From: JANMCE01 sp963791625
GTDB lineage: Bacteria > Actinomycetota > Acidimicrobiia > Acidimicrobiales > Ilumatobacteraceae
DNA length: 64,000 bases
Assembly: GCA_963791625.1 (NCBI GenBank)
Contig: CAWBTA010000006.1
Location: 868,001 to 932,000 of the forward strand
Direction of reading: 5' to 3'
The notes beneath the pieces were generated by a model. The model saw nothing but the letters and a program-made list of their open reading frames with translations, searched no databases and was not told where the DNA came from. Shown here in pieces: positions 38,855 through 47,856 of this stretch. Position 1 is the first letter of the stretch. Every line of letters begins with the position of its first letter. A program made the translations under genes and the position numbers.

Positions 38855-39750
38855 CCGCTACGTTTTTCGCCCCTACCACGCTCGCCGCCGTGCTGGCTGC
38901 CATGGCCGCCGGCGCCCGACCGGTTGCGGGCGGCACCGACCTTGTCGTCGGCGCCCGCCAAGGCAAGAAGCCACTGCCGCAATCGTTGGTCGCCATTCAT
39001 CAGCTCGATGAGCTACGAGCCATTACGCTCACCACCACTGGCGTGCGGATCGGCGCGCTGGTTTCGCACGAGCAGATCATTGCAGATACAACTATCCGGG
39101 CGACGTACCCAGCGCTGGCCGATGCCTCAGCCATCGTCGGCTCACACGCCACCCGGGCGCACGGCACGCTCGGCGGTAACGTCATGACCGCTTCCCCTGC
39201 CATGGACACGGGCTCGCCGCTGCTTTGTTTCGGTGCCACTGCGATCCTGCAATCGGCCACTGGTACTCGTTCGGTGCCGATGGATGAGTTGTGGACCGGG
39301 CCAGGTCGCACGGTTGCTGAGCCTGATGAGCTTCTGGTCGCCATCGACCTTCCTGCGCTGGCCCCCGGCACCAGTTCTTGCTATGTGCGCCTTGAGTATC
39401 GCAGGCAGATGGAGATCGCCATCGTCGGTGCCGGAGCTCAGGTCACCATCGTCGACGGTGTGATTACCGACGCCCGAGTTGCCATGACTGCGGTCTCGGC
39501 CACCATCCGCCGCGTCGCAGCGGCCGAGCAGGCGCTGGTTGGTACCTCCGGTGATCGCTCGGCCGCCGATGCCGCTGGTGCAGCGGTCAGCGAGGCGTGC
39601 GCGCCGATCAGCGACGTTCGTGGCTCGGAGACCTATCGCCGAGCGATGGTCGGCGTCATCGCCCGCCGCGCCATTCAAGCCGCCGTCACTCGTGCCACCG
39701 GTGGCACCGTCCCCATACCCGCGAGCCCGGCGCTTCACGGCGCGAGCTGA
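38851..39750 (+). CDS. molybdenum hydroxylase FAD-binding subunit
   Basis: A 299-residue medium subunit (CoxM type). FAD motifs are ARPVAGGTDLVVGARQG near the start and HGTLGGNVMTASPAMD in the middle. GTG 38851 overlaps the large-subunit stop; the frame is open further upstream but inside conserved large-subunit sequence. It shuttles electrons between the iron-sulfur subunit and the final acceptor. Confidence 0.92.
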   Translation: MTATFFAPTTLAAVLAAMAAGARPVAGGTDLVVGARQGKKPLPQSLVAIHQLDELRAITLTTTGVRIGALVSHEQIIADTTIRATYPALADASAIVGSHATRAHGTLGGNVMTASPAMDTGSPLLCFGATAILQSATGTRSVPMDELWTGPGRTVAEPDELLVAIDLPALAPGTSSCYVRLEYRRQMEIAIVGAGAQVTIVDGVITDARVAMTAVSATIRRVAAAEQALVGTSGDRSAADAAGAAVSEACAPISDVRGSETYRRAMVGVIARRAIQAAVTRATGGTVPIPASPALHGAS

Positions 39751-39761
39751 GGAACCAGATC

Positions 39762-40223
39762 ATGAAGAACGAAACATCACTCACCGTCAACGGCATGACC
39801 TACCCGGTCGCCATTGATTCGCACGCCACCCTTCTGCGCGCCGTGCGCGACGACATCGGCCTCACCGGCACCAAGGAAGGCTGCGATGACTCCGAGTGCG
39901 GTGCTTGCATGATGCTGATCGACGGCAAGCCGGTGAACTCGTGCTCGTACCTCGCCATGCAGGCCGTGGGCCGCTCTCTCACGACGGTTGAAGGTCTGTC
40001 GTCCGGCCCGGATCTCAGCCCCCTTCAGCAGGCGTTCCTCACTGCAGGCGGTGTGCAGTGCGGTTTCTGCACGCCAGGCATGCTGATTTCGGCCACTGCG
40101 TTGCTGGCCAACAACCCGCACCCGACTGAAGAAGAAGTCCGCATCGGCCTGTCCGGCAACCTCTGCCGCTGCACCGGCTACGACGGCATCGTCAAAGCCG
40201 TCCTCCAAGTTTCTTCTAAATAG
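39762..40223 (+). CDS. molybdenum hydroxylase (2Fe-2S) subunit
   Basis: A 153-residue small subunit with both clusters visible: GCDDSECGACMMLID plus NSCSY for the plant-type cluster, and QCGFCTPGM with GNLCRCTGY for the second. ATG 39762 has a GAGGAA ribosome site. The order large-medium-small completes a three-subunit enzyme. Confidence 0.95.
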   Translation: MKNETSLTVNGMTYPVAIDSHATLLRAVRDDIGLTGTKEGCDDSECGACMMLIDGKPVNSCSYLAMQAVGRSLTTVEGLSSGPDLSPLQQAFLTAGGVQCGFCTPGMLISATALLANNPHPTEEEVRIGLSGNLCRCTGYDGIVKAVLQVSSK

Positions 40224-40247
40224 CCAGGCGATTTCGAAGCGGTCGCA

Positions 40248-40253
40248 TAGCCT
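40248..40253 (+). promoter_or_regulatory. leaderless-type -10 element
   Basis: TAGCCT ends eight bases before ATG 40262 of the aminotransferase. Confidence 0.5.
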
Positions 40254-40261
40254 GGAAGCCC

Positions 40262-41560
40262 ATGCGACAGAACCTGATCAAAGAGGGCGACGAACACCTG
40301 AAGTACGAGATTCGCGAGATTGTCGAAATCGCCAATCAGATCGTGCCGCTCGGCGTGCCGATGATCTGGGAGAACATCGGGGACCCCGTCGCCAAGGGCG
40401 AAATTCTGCCGTCCTGGATGAAAGACATCGTGGCCGCAGCCGCCTACGACGACCGTGTTTACGCCTACTCGCCGACCAAGGGTGACCTCGCCGCTCGCCA
40501 GTTTGTGCTCGACCACTATAGCGATGCACGTATCTGCGGCATTGAAGACATCATCTTCTTCAATGGCCTCGGCGATGCCATCAACAAGATCTTCTCCACC
40601 CTGCGAACAACCGCACGGGTTATTGGCCCGAACCCCACGTACCCGTCGCACGCCACGGCCGAAGCCATCCATCACGGCGGCCATCACATCACGTACCCGT
40701 TGCAGCTCGACAAGGGTGGTCGTATCGATCTGGTCGCGCTGGAGAACTCGGTACGTGAGCACGAGGACATCGTGGGCATCCTGGTGATCAGCCCCAACAA
40801 TCCGCTGGGCGTGGCCCACTCACGGAGCGATCTCGAGCACGTCGTTCGCATTGCCAAAGAAAATGGCTGCTTCCTGCTTTTTGACGAGATCTATCAGAAC
40901 ATGGTGTTCGATGTCTCCAAGATCGTTCGCCTGGCCGACATCATCGGCGACGTCCCGGGCATCTCCATGAAGGGCGTATCCAAAGAGATCCCGTGGCCGG
41001 GCGGACGTTGCGGCTGGATCGAAATCTACAACGCCGACAAGGACGAGAACTTCCGCGGCTACATCAACACCATCGTGGTGTCGAAGATGCTCGAAGTGTG
41101 TTCCACCACATTGCCGCAGATCGTGTTCCCGAAGATCGTGCAGCACCCCGAGTTCGGTGACTTCCTCGCCGCTCGCCTCGACAAGTATCGCCGTCGCCTC
41201 GACCTGGCCCTCAAGATCTTCGACGGCTGCGATGTCATTCACCCCGTGGTGCCCGACGGTGTTTTTTATCTCACGTTCACCATCAACACCTCGGCCTATC
41301 CGAACACCAACAAGCTCACGCCGCCCAACCAGGCGGTGCGTGATCACCTCGACATGCTGCAGGCGAAATCGCGTCTGGCCATCGACAAGTTGTTTGCCTA
41401 CGAACTCATCGGCGCCGAGGGCGTTTGTGTCGTTCCGCTGTCGGGCTTCTCTTCGCCCGTTCCCGGCTTCCGTATGACCCTTCTCGAGGAGGACGAGGCG
41501 CTCTTTGAGGAGACTTGCCACCGCATCCGCCGTGGCGCCGAGGCCTTCTTCACGGCGTGA
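40262..41560 (+). CDS. PLP-dependent class I/II aminotransferase
   Basis: A 432-residue fold-type I aminotransferase. The cofactor lysine lies in SMKGVSKEIPWPGGRCGW; VISPNNPLGVAHS and LLFDEIYQNMVF carry the PLP-contact Asn, Asp and Tyr. Substrate is not evident. It overlaps the P450 gene (GTGA), an unusual pairing that suggests successive steps on one compound. Confidence 0.88.
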   Translation: MRQNLIKEGDEHLKYEIREIVEIANQIVPLGVPMIWENIGDPVAKGEILPSWMKDIVAAAAYDDRVYAYSPTKGDLAARQFVLDHYSDARICGIEDIIFFNGLGDAINKIFSTLRTTARVIGPNPTYPSHATAEAIHHGGHHITYPLQLDKGGRIDLVALENSVREHEDIVGILVISPNNPLGVAHSRSDLEHVVRIAKENGCFLLFDEIYQNMVFDVSKIVRLADIIGDVPGISMKGVSKEIPWPGGRCGWIEIYNADKDENFRGYINTIVVSKMLEVCSTTLPQIVFPKIVQHPEFGDFLAARLDKYRRRLDLALKIFDGCDVIHPVVPDGVFYLTFTINTSAYPNTNKLTPPNQAVRDHLDMLQAKSRLAIDKLFAYELIGAEGVCVVPLSGFSSPVPGFRMTLLEEDEALFEETCHRIRRGAEAFFTA

Positions 41561-42666
41561 CCTCGATCGACGAGCTGTCGGCCGATCCGCATTCGGTGTG
41601 GGAGCGACTGCGCCGTGACGGTCCGATTGCTTGGGTGGAATCGCTTGGCGGATGGGTAACGCTCACCCGCTCGTTGGCCGTAAACGTGATGCGTGACGCG
41701 GACACCTTCACGGTCGATGATCCGCGTTTCACAACGGGACTGGTAGTCGGACCATCGATGCTGTCACTCGACGGCCCCGAACACGCGCGGCATCGGGCTG
41801 GTTTCATCGACGGGATGCGTCCTGGCCAAATCGAGTCCGATCATGGCGCGTGGATGGACACCGCGGCGGCGGCGCTGGTGGAGCGACTGCTGCCCAACGG
41901 AGGCGCCGAGTTGCGAACCGAACTGGCCGGGCCGTGGAGCGTGAGGGTGATGGCACGGGTCTTGGGACGTTCGCTCGATGACGCAGCAATTGCCCAGATA
42001 CTTCAGTGGTACCGGATGATCGTCGGGGGAGTGGAAGCAGTATCGGCCGGCCAACCGTTGCCGCCGGAGGCGCTTGCCGCCGCTTGTGAACTCGGCGAGG
42101 CTGTCGGCATTGCCCCGTTTGTCCGGTCCGACAGACTGACCGATGTCGAGATCGCATCGAACACCGCCGTGTTCCTGTTCGGCGGCATCGAAACCGCGGA
42201 AGCTACCATCGCCAACGCACTGTTTCATCTGCTCAGCGATGTCGCGTTGGTGGATGCGGTTCGAGCTGATCCCGCACTCCTCGCGCCAGCCGTTGATGAG
42301 TCGCAACGGTTGGAACCGGCAGCGACTCGCGTTGACCGTTACGCCACCCGAGACGTTGAGGTTGCGGGTCTGAAGATCCGCAAGGGCGATCTCGTCGTTG
42401 TGTCCCTGGCTGCCGCGAATCGTGATCCGGCCGTGTTTGCCGATCCCGACCGCTTCGACCTGCATCGCGCCAACGCCCACCGTCACGTCACTTTCGCAAC
42501 CGGCCCCCACGCGTGCATCGGCATGTATCTCGCCCGACGCGAGACCATCACCGTTCTCCGAGCGTTGTTCGATCGGATGCCAAACGTGCGCCTCGATCCC
42601 ACCCGATTCGACCCACCCGCCGGCCTCGTCTTCCGCAAACCAGCCCGCGTCTCTGCCGCGTGGTGA
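41557..42666 (+). CDS. cytochrome P450
   Basis: A 369-residue soluble bacterial P450. The heme ligand is Cys320 in FATGPHACIG, the I-helix reads FLFGGIETAEATI and the ExxR motif is ESQR. GTG 41557 overlaps the aminotransferase stop; the protein is a little shorter than most P450s at its N-terminus. No ferredoxin gene lies nearby. It converges on nadE with a ten-base gap. Confidence 0.9.
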   Translation: MTSIDELSADPHSVWERLRRDGPIAWVESLGGWVTLTRSLAVNVMRDADTFTVDDPRFTTGLVVGPSMLSLDGPEHARHRAGFIDGMRPGQIESDHGAWMDTAAAALVERLLPNGGAELRTELAGPWSVRVMARVLGRSLDDAAIAQILQWYRMIVGGVEAVSAGQPLPPEALAAACELGEAVGIAPFVRSDRLTDVEIASNTAVFLFGGIETAEATIANALFHLLSDVALVDAVRADPALLAPAVDESQRLEPAATRVDRYATRDVEVAGLKIRKGDLVVVSLAAANRDPAVFADPDRFDLHRANAHRHVTFATGPHACIGMYLARRETITVLRALFDRMPNVRLDPTRFDPPAGLVFRKPARVSAAW

Positions 42667-42676
42667 TGACTTGCGG

Positions 42677-44602
42677 TCAGCGGGTGATGGACGCGGGATC
42701 GACCTCGTCGGGCATGCGAAGGTCGCCTCGGGGGGAGACGCTGACCGAACCGACCTTGGGGCCGGGCGGCAAGGTGGTGCGCTTGAATTGTTGGCGGTGG
42801 AAGCGTTCGATGAACACCTTCAACCAACGATCGATGATGGCGTCGTCATACACACCGGTGAAGACGTGCTTGGCCAACGCCGCGATCTTGGTCATGGCAA
42901 AACAGTTGCGGAGCCAGTGATACAAGAAGAAGTCGTGCAGCTCGTACGGGCCGAGGACATCCTCGGTTTCTTGCACGATGTTGCCATCAGCGTCGGGCGG
43001 CAACAGCTCGGGAGAGACCGGCGTGTCGAGTACGTCATGCAGCGTGCGGCTCAATGCCGGGGGCGCAACGTGATCGGCGTACCAACCGACCAGATGACGC
43101 ACGAGTGACTTCGGCACCGATGAGTTCACGCCGTAGTTCGACATGTGGTCGGCATTGAAGGTGCACCAGCCAAGAGCCAACTCGGACAGGTCGCCGGTGC
43201 CCACGACGATGCCGCCTTCTTGGTTGGCGAGGTCGAACAGAATCTGCGTGCGCTCACGAGCCTGCGCGTTTTCAAACGTGATGTCGTGCAGGTCAGGGGC
43301 ATGACCAATATCGCTCAGATGCTGCGTGACTGAAAGGGCGATGGAGATGGTGCGGGCTTCGATGTCAAGCGACTTCATGAGGTCATCGGCCGACGTTCTT
43401 GTCCGCCCGGTGGTGCCGGGCCCGGGCATGGTTATGCCGAGGATGGTCTCCGGTCCTCGGCCCAACTTCTGGACGGCTTCGACGGCGACGATGAGCGCCA
43501 GGGTGGAATCGAGCCCGCCGGAAACGCCGATGACCAGCCGACTCGCCTTGGCGGCCAGCATGCGCCGGGCGAGACCCGTCGATTGGATCGCCAGAATCTC
43601 GCGGGCTCGGGCGTGCACCGTGGCCGGATCGTCTGGCACGAACGGATTGCGGGGGAAGGAACGCCGCAGCGTGGGGAGCGAGCTTGTTGCATCCGCAACG
43701 ACAACGTCGGTCACCGGGTGCGTCGGGGATGAGGTGGACCACGTGATGTTTCGGCTGCGCTCGTTGGACAGCCGCTCCACGTCGATGTCGGCCACGGCCT
43801 CGGAGCCATCCAGGAGGAAGCGCTCGCTTTCGGTCAGAATCACCCCATTCTCGGCTACCAGGCAATGCCCACCGAAAACGAGGTCCTTCGTTGATTCGGT
43901 CGGGCCGGCTCCGGCGTACACGTAGGCCACATGAAGCTGTGCGGATTGTTGCGTGACGAGCTGGCGGCGGTACTCGGCCTTGGCCACCAGCTCATTCGAT
44001 CCGCTCGGATTCGCAATGAGGTTGGCTCCGGCCAGCGCCAGTTGCGTGGACGGCGGATCGGGCGCCCAAAGGTCTTCGCAGATTTCGATGCCGACACGCA
44101 TGTCGCCCAGCACGAAGATCTGATGCCGGTTGAGTCGGAACGGTTCGAGGCCCGCGAGGGTGACGATGCAGTCGGCATCGTGACCGGGCGTGAACCAGCG
44201 TCGCTCATAGAACTCGCCGTTGTTCGGCAGGTGCATCTTCGGCACGGCACCGAGTACCCGACCGTGATGCAACAGCAGCGCCGTGTTGTAGCGCCGCCCG
44301 TCCGGGGTGCGCAGCGGAGCGCCAACGACCACGGCCGCATTGAGGTGCGCAGTCCGACGGGCGAACTCGGCGATGGCCCGCTCCGTGCGTTGCATCAGGT
44401 CGCTACTCAGGAAGAGGTCCTCGCAGCTGTAGCCCGTCAGGGACAACTCGGGGAACACGATCAAGCTAGCGCCCTCGCCCGCCAATCGATCAGCCCACCT
44501 CGCCAGCTCGGCGGCATTGAGGGCCGGGTCAGCCAAGTGCACCGGCGGTGCAGCTGCGGCGACACGGGCAAAGCCGTGCTGCCGCCAATCGAGAGAAGTC
44601 AC
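42677..44602 (-). CDS. nadE: glutamine-dependent NAD+ synthase
   Basis: A 641-residue enzyme making NAD from deamido-NAD. The N-terminal nitrilase-fold glutaminase domain has Glu52 (FPELSLTGYS), a lysine in PKMHLPN and the nucleophile in GIEICEDLW. The C-terminal synthetase has the SGGLDSTLAL P-loop. GTG 44602 is chosen because a TACCCT hexamer precedes it by seven bases; the frame is open for 235 more codons upstream but that part is Arg/Pro-rich and overlaps another gene. It is not a Nit1C nitrilase. Confidence 0.93.
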   Translation of the reverse strand: MTSLDWRQHGFARVAAAAPPVHLADPALNAAELARWADRLAGEGASLIVFPELSLTGYSCEDLFLSSDLMQRTERAIAEFARRTAHLNAAVVVGAPLRTPDGRRYNTALLLHHGRVLGAVPKMHLPNNGEFYERRWFTPGHDADCIVTLAGLEPFRLNRHQIFVLGDMRVGIEICEDLWAPDPPSTQLALAGANLIANPSGSNELVAKAEYRRQLVTQQSAQLHVAYVYAGAGPTESTKDLVFGGHCLVAENGVILTESERFLLDGSEAVADIDVERLSNERSRNITWSTSSPTHPVTDVVVADATSSLPTLRRSFPRNPFVPDDPATVHARAREILAIQSTGLARRMLAAKASRLVIGVSGGLDSTLALIVAVEAVQKLGRGPETILGITMPGPGTTGRTRTSADDLMKSLDIEARTISIALSVTQHLSDIGHAPDLHDITFENAQARERTQILFDLANQEGGIVVGTGDLSELALGWCTFNADHMSNYGVNSSVPKSLVRHLVGWYADHVAPPALSRTLHDVLDTPVSPELLPPDADGNIVQETEDVLGPYELHDFFLYHWLRNCFAMTKIAALAKHVFTGVYDDAIIDRWLKVFIERFHRQQFKRTTLPPGPKVGSVSVSPRGDLRMPDEVDPASITR

Positions 44603-44609
44603 ACCTGAC

Positions 44610-44615
44610 AGGGTA
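44610..44615 (-). promoter_or_regulatory. leaderless-type -10 element of nadE
   Basis: TACCCT on the minus strand, seven bases before GTG 44602. The remaining gap to 44769 holds only a partly repeated CCCTCCAACTT sequence. Confidence 0.45.
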
Positions 44616-44769
44616 TCCGGCCCGACCGAAATCTTGGTGGCTCGGGCCTCGGACTGCCCGTCACCCTCCAACTTGGACCTCTCGACCCTCCAACTTCGGA
44701 CTCCGGCACCGTAAAACGGCGGCTGATCGGGCAGGTTGGGGGGTAGAAGGTGCTGAGTTGAAGGGTTGC

Positions 44770-45651
44770 TCAGTCGATGCGTTCGAGATCGGCGCCGTCG
44801 AACAGCGGCAGCATGCCTTGCGCCAACCGATCGGCAGCTAACTGGTCGCCCGACACCGGTTGCACGTCGGAGGCTGCGGTCAAGATGGTGCGCAGCAGCG
44901 TCGCATCGCTGGAGGTATTCAGAAACAGGCCGTCGTGGCCGAGCACGTAGTGGACGGCGCGGGTGATGGTATCCGGATCTTCCAGCGGTTCGTACCAGCT
45001 GCGCTTTCCTGTGCGATCCCCGTCCCACCGTCGTCGGGCGACGGCCTTGATGGTCTGTACCGCAACACGGTCGGCAGAACATCGCTCCAGCAGGGCGGCC
45101 ACGTCGGCGGCGTAGCTCGGAATGTCCATCATCACGTGATTGAACGGGAACAGCACCGAGTCGTACGGGAAGCGTTCCAGGCTGCGCAGATGCATCGACG
45201 GGATGCGCACGCCGTGGCCGGTAACGCCGATAAACCGCACCAGGCCTTCCGCCCGCGCTTGGGACATCGCCTCGACGACGCCGCCGGGGCCGTGTGCGAT
45301 CTCCCATTCCTCCGGCTCAACCAGATTGTGAAGTTGGATGAGATCGATCTGGTCGACGCCCATTCGCTCAAGTGACAACTCAAGCTCGGCTCGGGCAGCG
45401 GTGCCGGTGCGTTCGCCGGTCTTTGATGCGAGAAAGAACGACGATCGATGCGATTCCAGCCACGGACGCAGCCGGAGTTCGGAATCGCCATAGGAGGCGG
45501 CTGTATCGATGTGATTGACGCCAAACTCCAAGAGCACCGGAAGAATCTCATCCGCGCGTTCCTGACGCATCGACCCCAGCGCTGCAGCACCGAAAATGGC
45601 CCGACTGCTCAGGTGACCGGTACGTCCGAATGAAGCGGTAGCAAGCGTCAT
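44770..45651 (-). CDS. aldo/keto reductase
   Basis: A 293-residue NADPH-dependent TIM-barrel oxidoreductase. The Asp-Tyr-Lys-His tetrad is visible in DTAASYGDSE, LASKTGER and IQLHNL. Substrate unknown. ATG 45651 follows a TACGGT hexamer by six bases. Confidence 0.9.
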   Translation of the reverse strand: MTLATASFGRTGHLSSRAIFGAAALGSMRQERADEILPVLLEFGVNHIDTAASYGDSELRLRPWLESHRSSFFLASKTGERTGTAARAELELSLERMGVDQIDLIQLHNLVEPEEWEIAHGPGGVVEAMSQARAEGLVRFIGVTGHGVRIPSMHLRSLERFPYDSVLFPFNHVMMDIPSYAADVAALLERCSADRVAVQTIKAVARRRWDGDRTGKRSWYEPLEDPDTITRAVHYVLGHDGLFLNTSSDATLLRTILTAASDVQPVSGDQLAADRLAQGMLPLFDGADLERID

Positions 45652-45657
45652 GGCCGC

Positions 45658-45663
45658 ACCGTA
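45658..45663 (-). promoter_or_regulatory. leaderless-type -10 element of the aldo/keto reductase gene
   Basis: TACGGT on the minus strand, six bases before ATG 45651. Confidence 0.45.
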
Positions 45664-45691
45664 CCGTGTGGAGCGGCGCTGATGCGTTGCG

Positions 45692-46942
45692 CTAGCGAAC
45701 TCCGCCTGCGGCGAGAGCCTCGGGCAGGAGCGCGTCGCTCACCCACATGTCGGTGAGGTGAAGGGTGGATTTGATTCGCACAACTCGCTTTGTCTCCAGT
45801 ACGCCGCGGCCGCACATGGAGAGGGCGGCCATGATGGCGTCGTGTTCGGTGGGCATCACCATGGGCATGCGGCCGCGGCGGACACCGGCGGGGCCGGCGG
45901 TGAAACAGTTGACGTAGGTGGTGGGCCAGTCGATCTGACGGGCGACATCGGTGGTGATGAAGTCGGCAAGGCCAATGCCGAGCGCGTTGCCGTGACTGGC
46001 TTCGGTGAGCCCGAGCACCACGATGTTCGACACGCGGGTATCGCCGGGAAGACCGTGAATCCAGTAGCGGCCCGTGACGTTGGGGTCCATGCCGACGCCG
46101 CTGATGTCTTTGCCGACCTTTTCCACAATCAGGACATCGATCTCGGCGAACGGCAGGGGAGCAACCAGCGTCTTGGCCAGGTTGGTCAATTCGAGCTCAC
46201 GCTCGGCTCCAAGGTCCGCACCGTGCAACGAGGCCACTCGGACGACTTCGCCAGCACCGCTTTCGATGGTGGCCAATCCGCCAAGGATGCGCCCCGTGGA
46301 ACGCAGCGCGGCAATGCCAGCCAGCAAGCGATCACGCATCGCTTCCGGCCCGCATGAGTGGATCTGCGCGGCGCCGGGCTGCTTTCCGAAACCGACCACC
46401 GACATCTTGCACAGTCCGCTCTCGATCGGCCCGACAAAGCACGTGTGGGGCTTTATGCGGTTCACGGGGAATATGCGGTCGGCACCGGCCGCGTTCAGGT
46501 CGAGGTAGAGCGGCATGCCGTCGGGAGTAGTTGCAACGACAACTGTTTCCATGGTCGATCGAATCTCGGCGCCAACGGAGGCCTCGGTAATGCCGTAATC
46601 ACTCAACACCTGGCGTTGCCCATCGGCGGTTGCGCCGCCGTGTGAACCCATGGCCGGCACGATGAAGGGCGCCGCCCCCAGAGCGCGAAGCCCAGCCACG
46701 ACCCCAGCAAGCATCTCGACCCGTCCGGTCAACCCGCGACTCCCGGCACCGACGGCGATCGTCATACCGGGCGTAACGGTGCCCGAGAAGTGGGCGCGAA
46801 CGGACGCTTCGGCGGCGGCGGCAATGTCATCAACGGGCGAGACCTCAGGCTGGGGAAGAGAGACGCGGTGCAATTCCGGGATCACCAAATCCGGGTGGAA
46901 CGGGAGGTGAACGCCAGCGAGCAAGTCTTCAAATCCGGGCAT
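45692..46942 (-). CDS. LarA-domain (DUF2088) protein
   Basis: A 416-residue protein similar to lactate racemase LarA and related nickel-pincer isomerases (AVGAGSRGLTGR, VPAMGSHGGATADGQRQVL, NRIKPHTCFVGPIESGLCKM). The family isomerises hydroxyacids or sugar acids using a nickel-pincer cofactor in known cases. The cofactor genes larB, larC and larE are not in this window. Substrate unknown. Confidence 0.8.
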   Translation of the reverse strand: MPGFEDLLAGVHLPFHPDLVIPELHRVSLPQPEVSPVDDIAAAAEASVRAHFSGTVTPGMTIAVGAGSRGLTGRVEMLAGVVAGLRALGAAPFIVPAMGSHGGATADGQRQVLSDYGITEASVGAEIRSTMETVVVATTPDGMPLYLDLNAAGADRIFPVNRIKPHTCFVGPIESGLCKMSVVGFGKQPGAAQIHSCGPEAMRDRLLAGIAALRSTGRILGGLATIESGAGEVVRVASLHGADLGAERELELTNLAKTLVAPLPFAEIDVLIVEKVGKDISGVGMDPNVTGRYWIHGLPGDTRVSNIVVLGLTEASHGNALGIGLADFITTDVARQIDWPTTYVNCFTAGPAGVRRGRMPMVMPTEHDAIMAALSMCGRGVLETKRVVRIKSTLHLTDMWVSDALLPEALAAGGVR

Positions 46943-46948
46943 AGCTGG

Positions 46949-46954
46949 ATGCTA
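46949..46954 (-). promoter_or_regulatory. leaderless-type -10 element of the LarA-like gene
   Basis: TAGCAT on the minus strand, six bases before ATG 46942. Confidence 0.45.
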
Positions 46955-46965
46955 CCGCCGCAGCG

Positions 46966-47856
46966 TTAGAGGCTGGCGATGGCCGGGCGGCTGTCGACGT
47001 TGAGTTCGACGACCGTACCGTCGGGGCGACGCAGTACTCGTTCAATATCTTCAAGTCGAACGCGGCCGCTGCGCAAGAGCAACGTGAGCGCAATCTCGGC
47101 CGCCTGCACCGAGAGATCTTCCAGTGGACGATGGCGATGCTTGCGCACCCCAAGGTCGACCTGGGCAATGGCGCCGACGCCGTACTTCTCGAGCACGTCG
47201 ACCAGCACGGCCACTTCCACACCCCAACCCTGCACGAAGGGCAGACTTTCGAGCACCGCTCGCCGCCCGGCCACCTCGCCGGCGAGCGGTTGGGCCAGCA
47301 GGGCCAGTTCGGGGTACAGCAGACTCAACAGCGGTCGGGCCGCCAACTCGGTGGTGCGCCCGCCTCCCTGCCCGGCGATGTCGGTAGGGCGCTCGTAGAA
47401 CGCCTTGACCAATCCGATCGATGGGTCGCTCAACAGCGGGTCAACCAGCTTCATGATCCAATCGGCCGTGAAGCTCGTGAGGTCAGCATCGCACCACACG
47501 ATGAGGTCACCCTTGCTGGCCGGCAACGTGGACCACAGAACGTTTCCCTTGCCCCGGCCCGGCGGGAGACCGCCCCGCACGTCGTCAACGTGCACCACTT
47601 CGGCTCCGGCGTCACGAGCAACGGCCGCGGTCGCATCAGACGAGCGATCATCGAGAACCACGATCTCATCCACCAGGCCGCAGTTGTCCATGAGCTTCGT
47701 ACGAATGTCGGACACGATGGCGCCGACCGTGCTCGCCTCGTTCTGGCACGGCATGCACACCGAAATGGTGTTGTCGCCCTTGTGGCGCAGCGCTTCATCG
47801 ATGGTCCAACTGGCCGTCGCGAAGGTGCGTACCCCGGCTCGATCAGATGACATCAA
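46966..47856 (-). CDS. gpgS: glucosyl-3-phosphoglycerate synthase
   Basis: A 296-residue GT81 glycosyltransferase making glucosyl-3-phosphoglycerate, first step toward methylglucose lipopolysaccharide or glucosylglycerate. The metal-binding DAD is in IVWCDADLTSF; the acceptor-loop segment GQGGGRTTELAARPLLSLL and LAQPLAGEVAGRR are characteristic. It overlaps folBK by 14 bases. In mycobacteria gpgS also neighbours folate genes. Confidence 0.93.
   Translation of the reverse strand: MMSSDRAGVRTFATASWTIDEALRHKGDNTISVCMPCQNEASTVGAIVSDIRTKLMDNCGLVDEIVVLDDRSSDATAAVARDAGAEVVHVDDVRGGLPPGRGKGNVLWSTLPASKGDLIVWCDADLTSFTADWIMKLVDPLLSDPSIGLVKAFYERPTDIAGQGGGRTTELAARPLLSLLYPELALLAQPLAGEVAGRRAVLESLPFVQGWGVEVAVLVDVLEKYGVGAIAQVDLGVRKHRHRPLEDLSVQAAEIALTLLLRSGRVRLEDIERVLRRPDGTVVELNVDSRPAIASL

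Noticed and set aside
42677..44602. The nitrilase-fold domain as the missing Nit1C nitrilase
   Set aside because: It is fused to an NAD synthetase domain and is the glutaminase part of nadE.
44603..45307. Upstream extension of nadE by 235 codons
   Set aside because: The extension is Arg/Pro-rich, lies over the aldo/keto reductase gene, and GTG 44602 with its -10 hexamer fits the family start.
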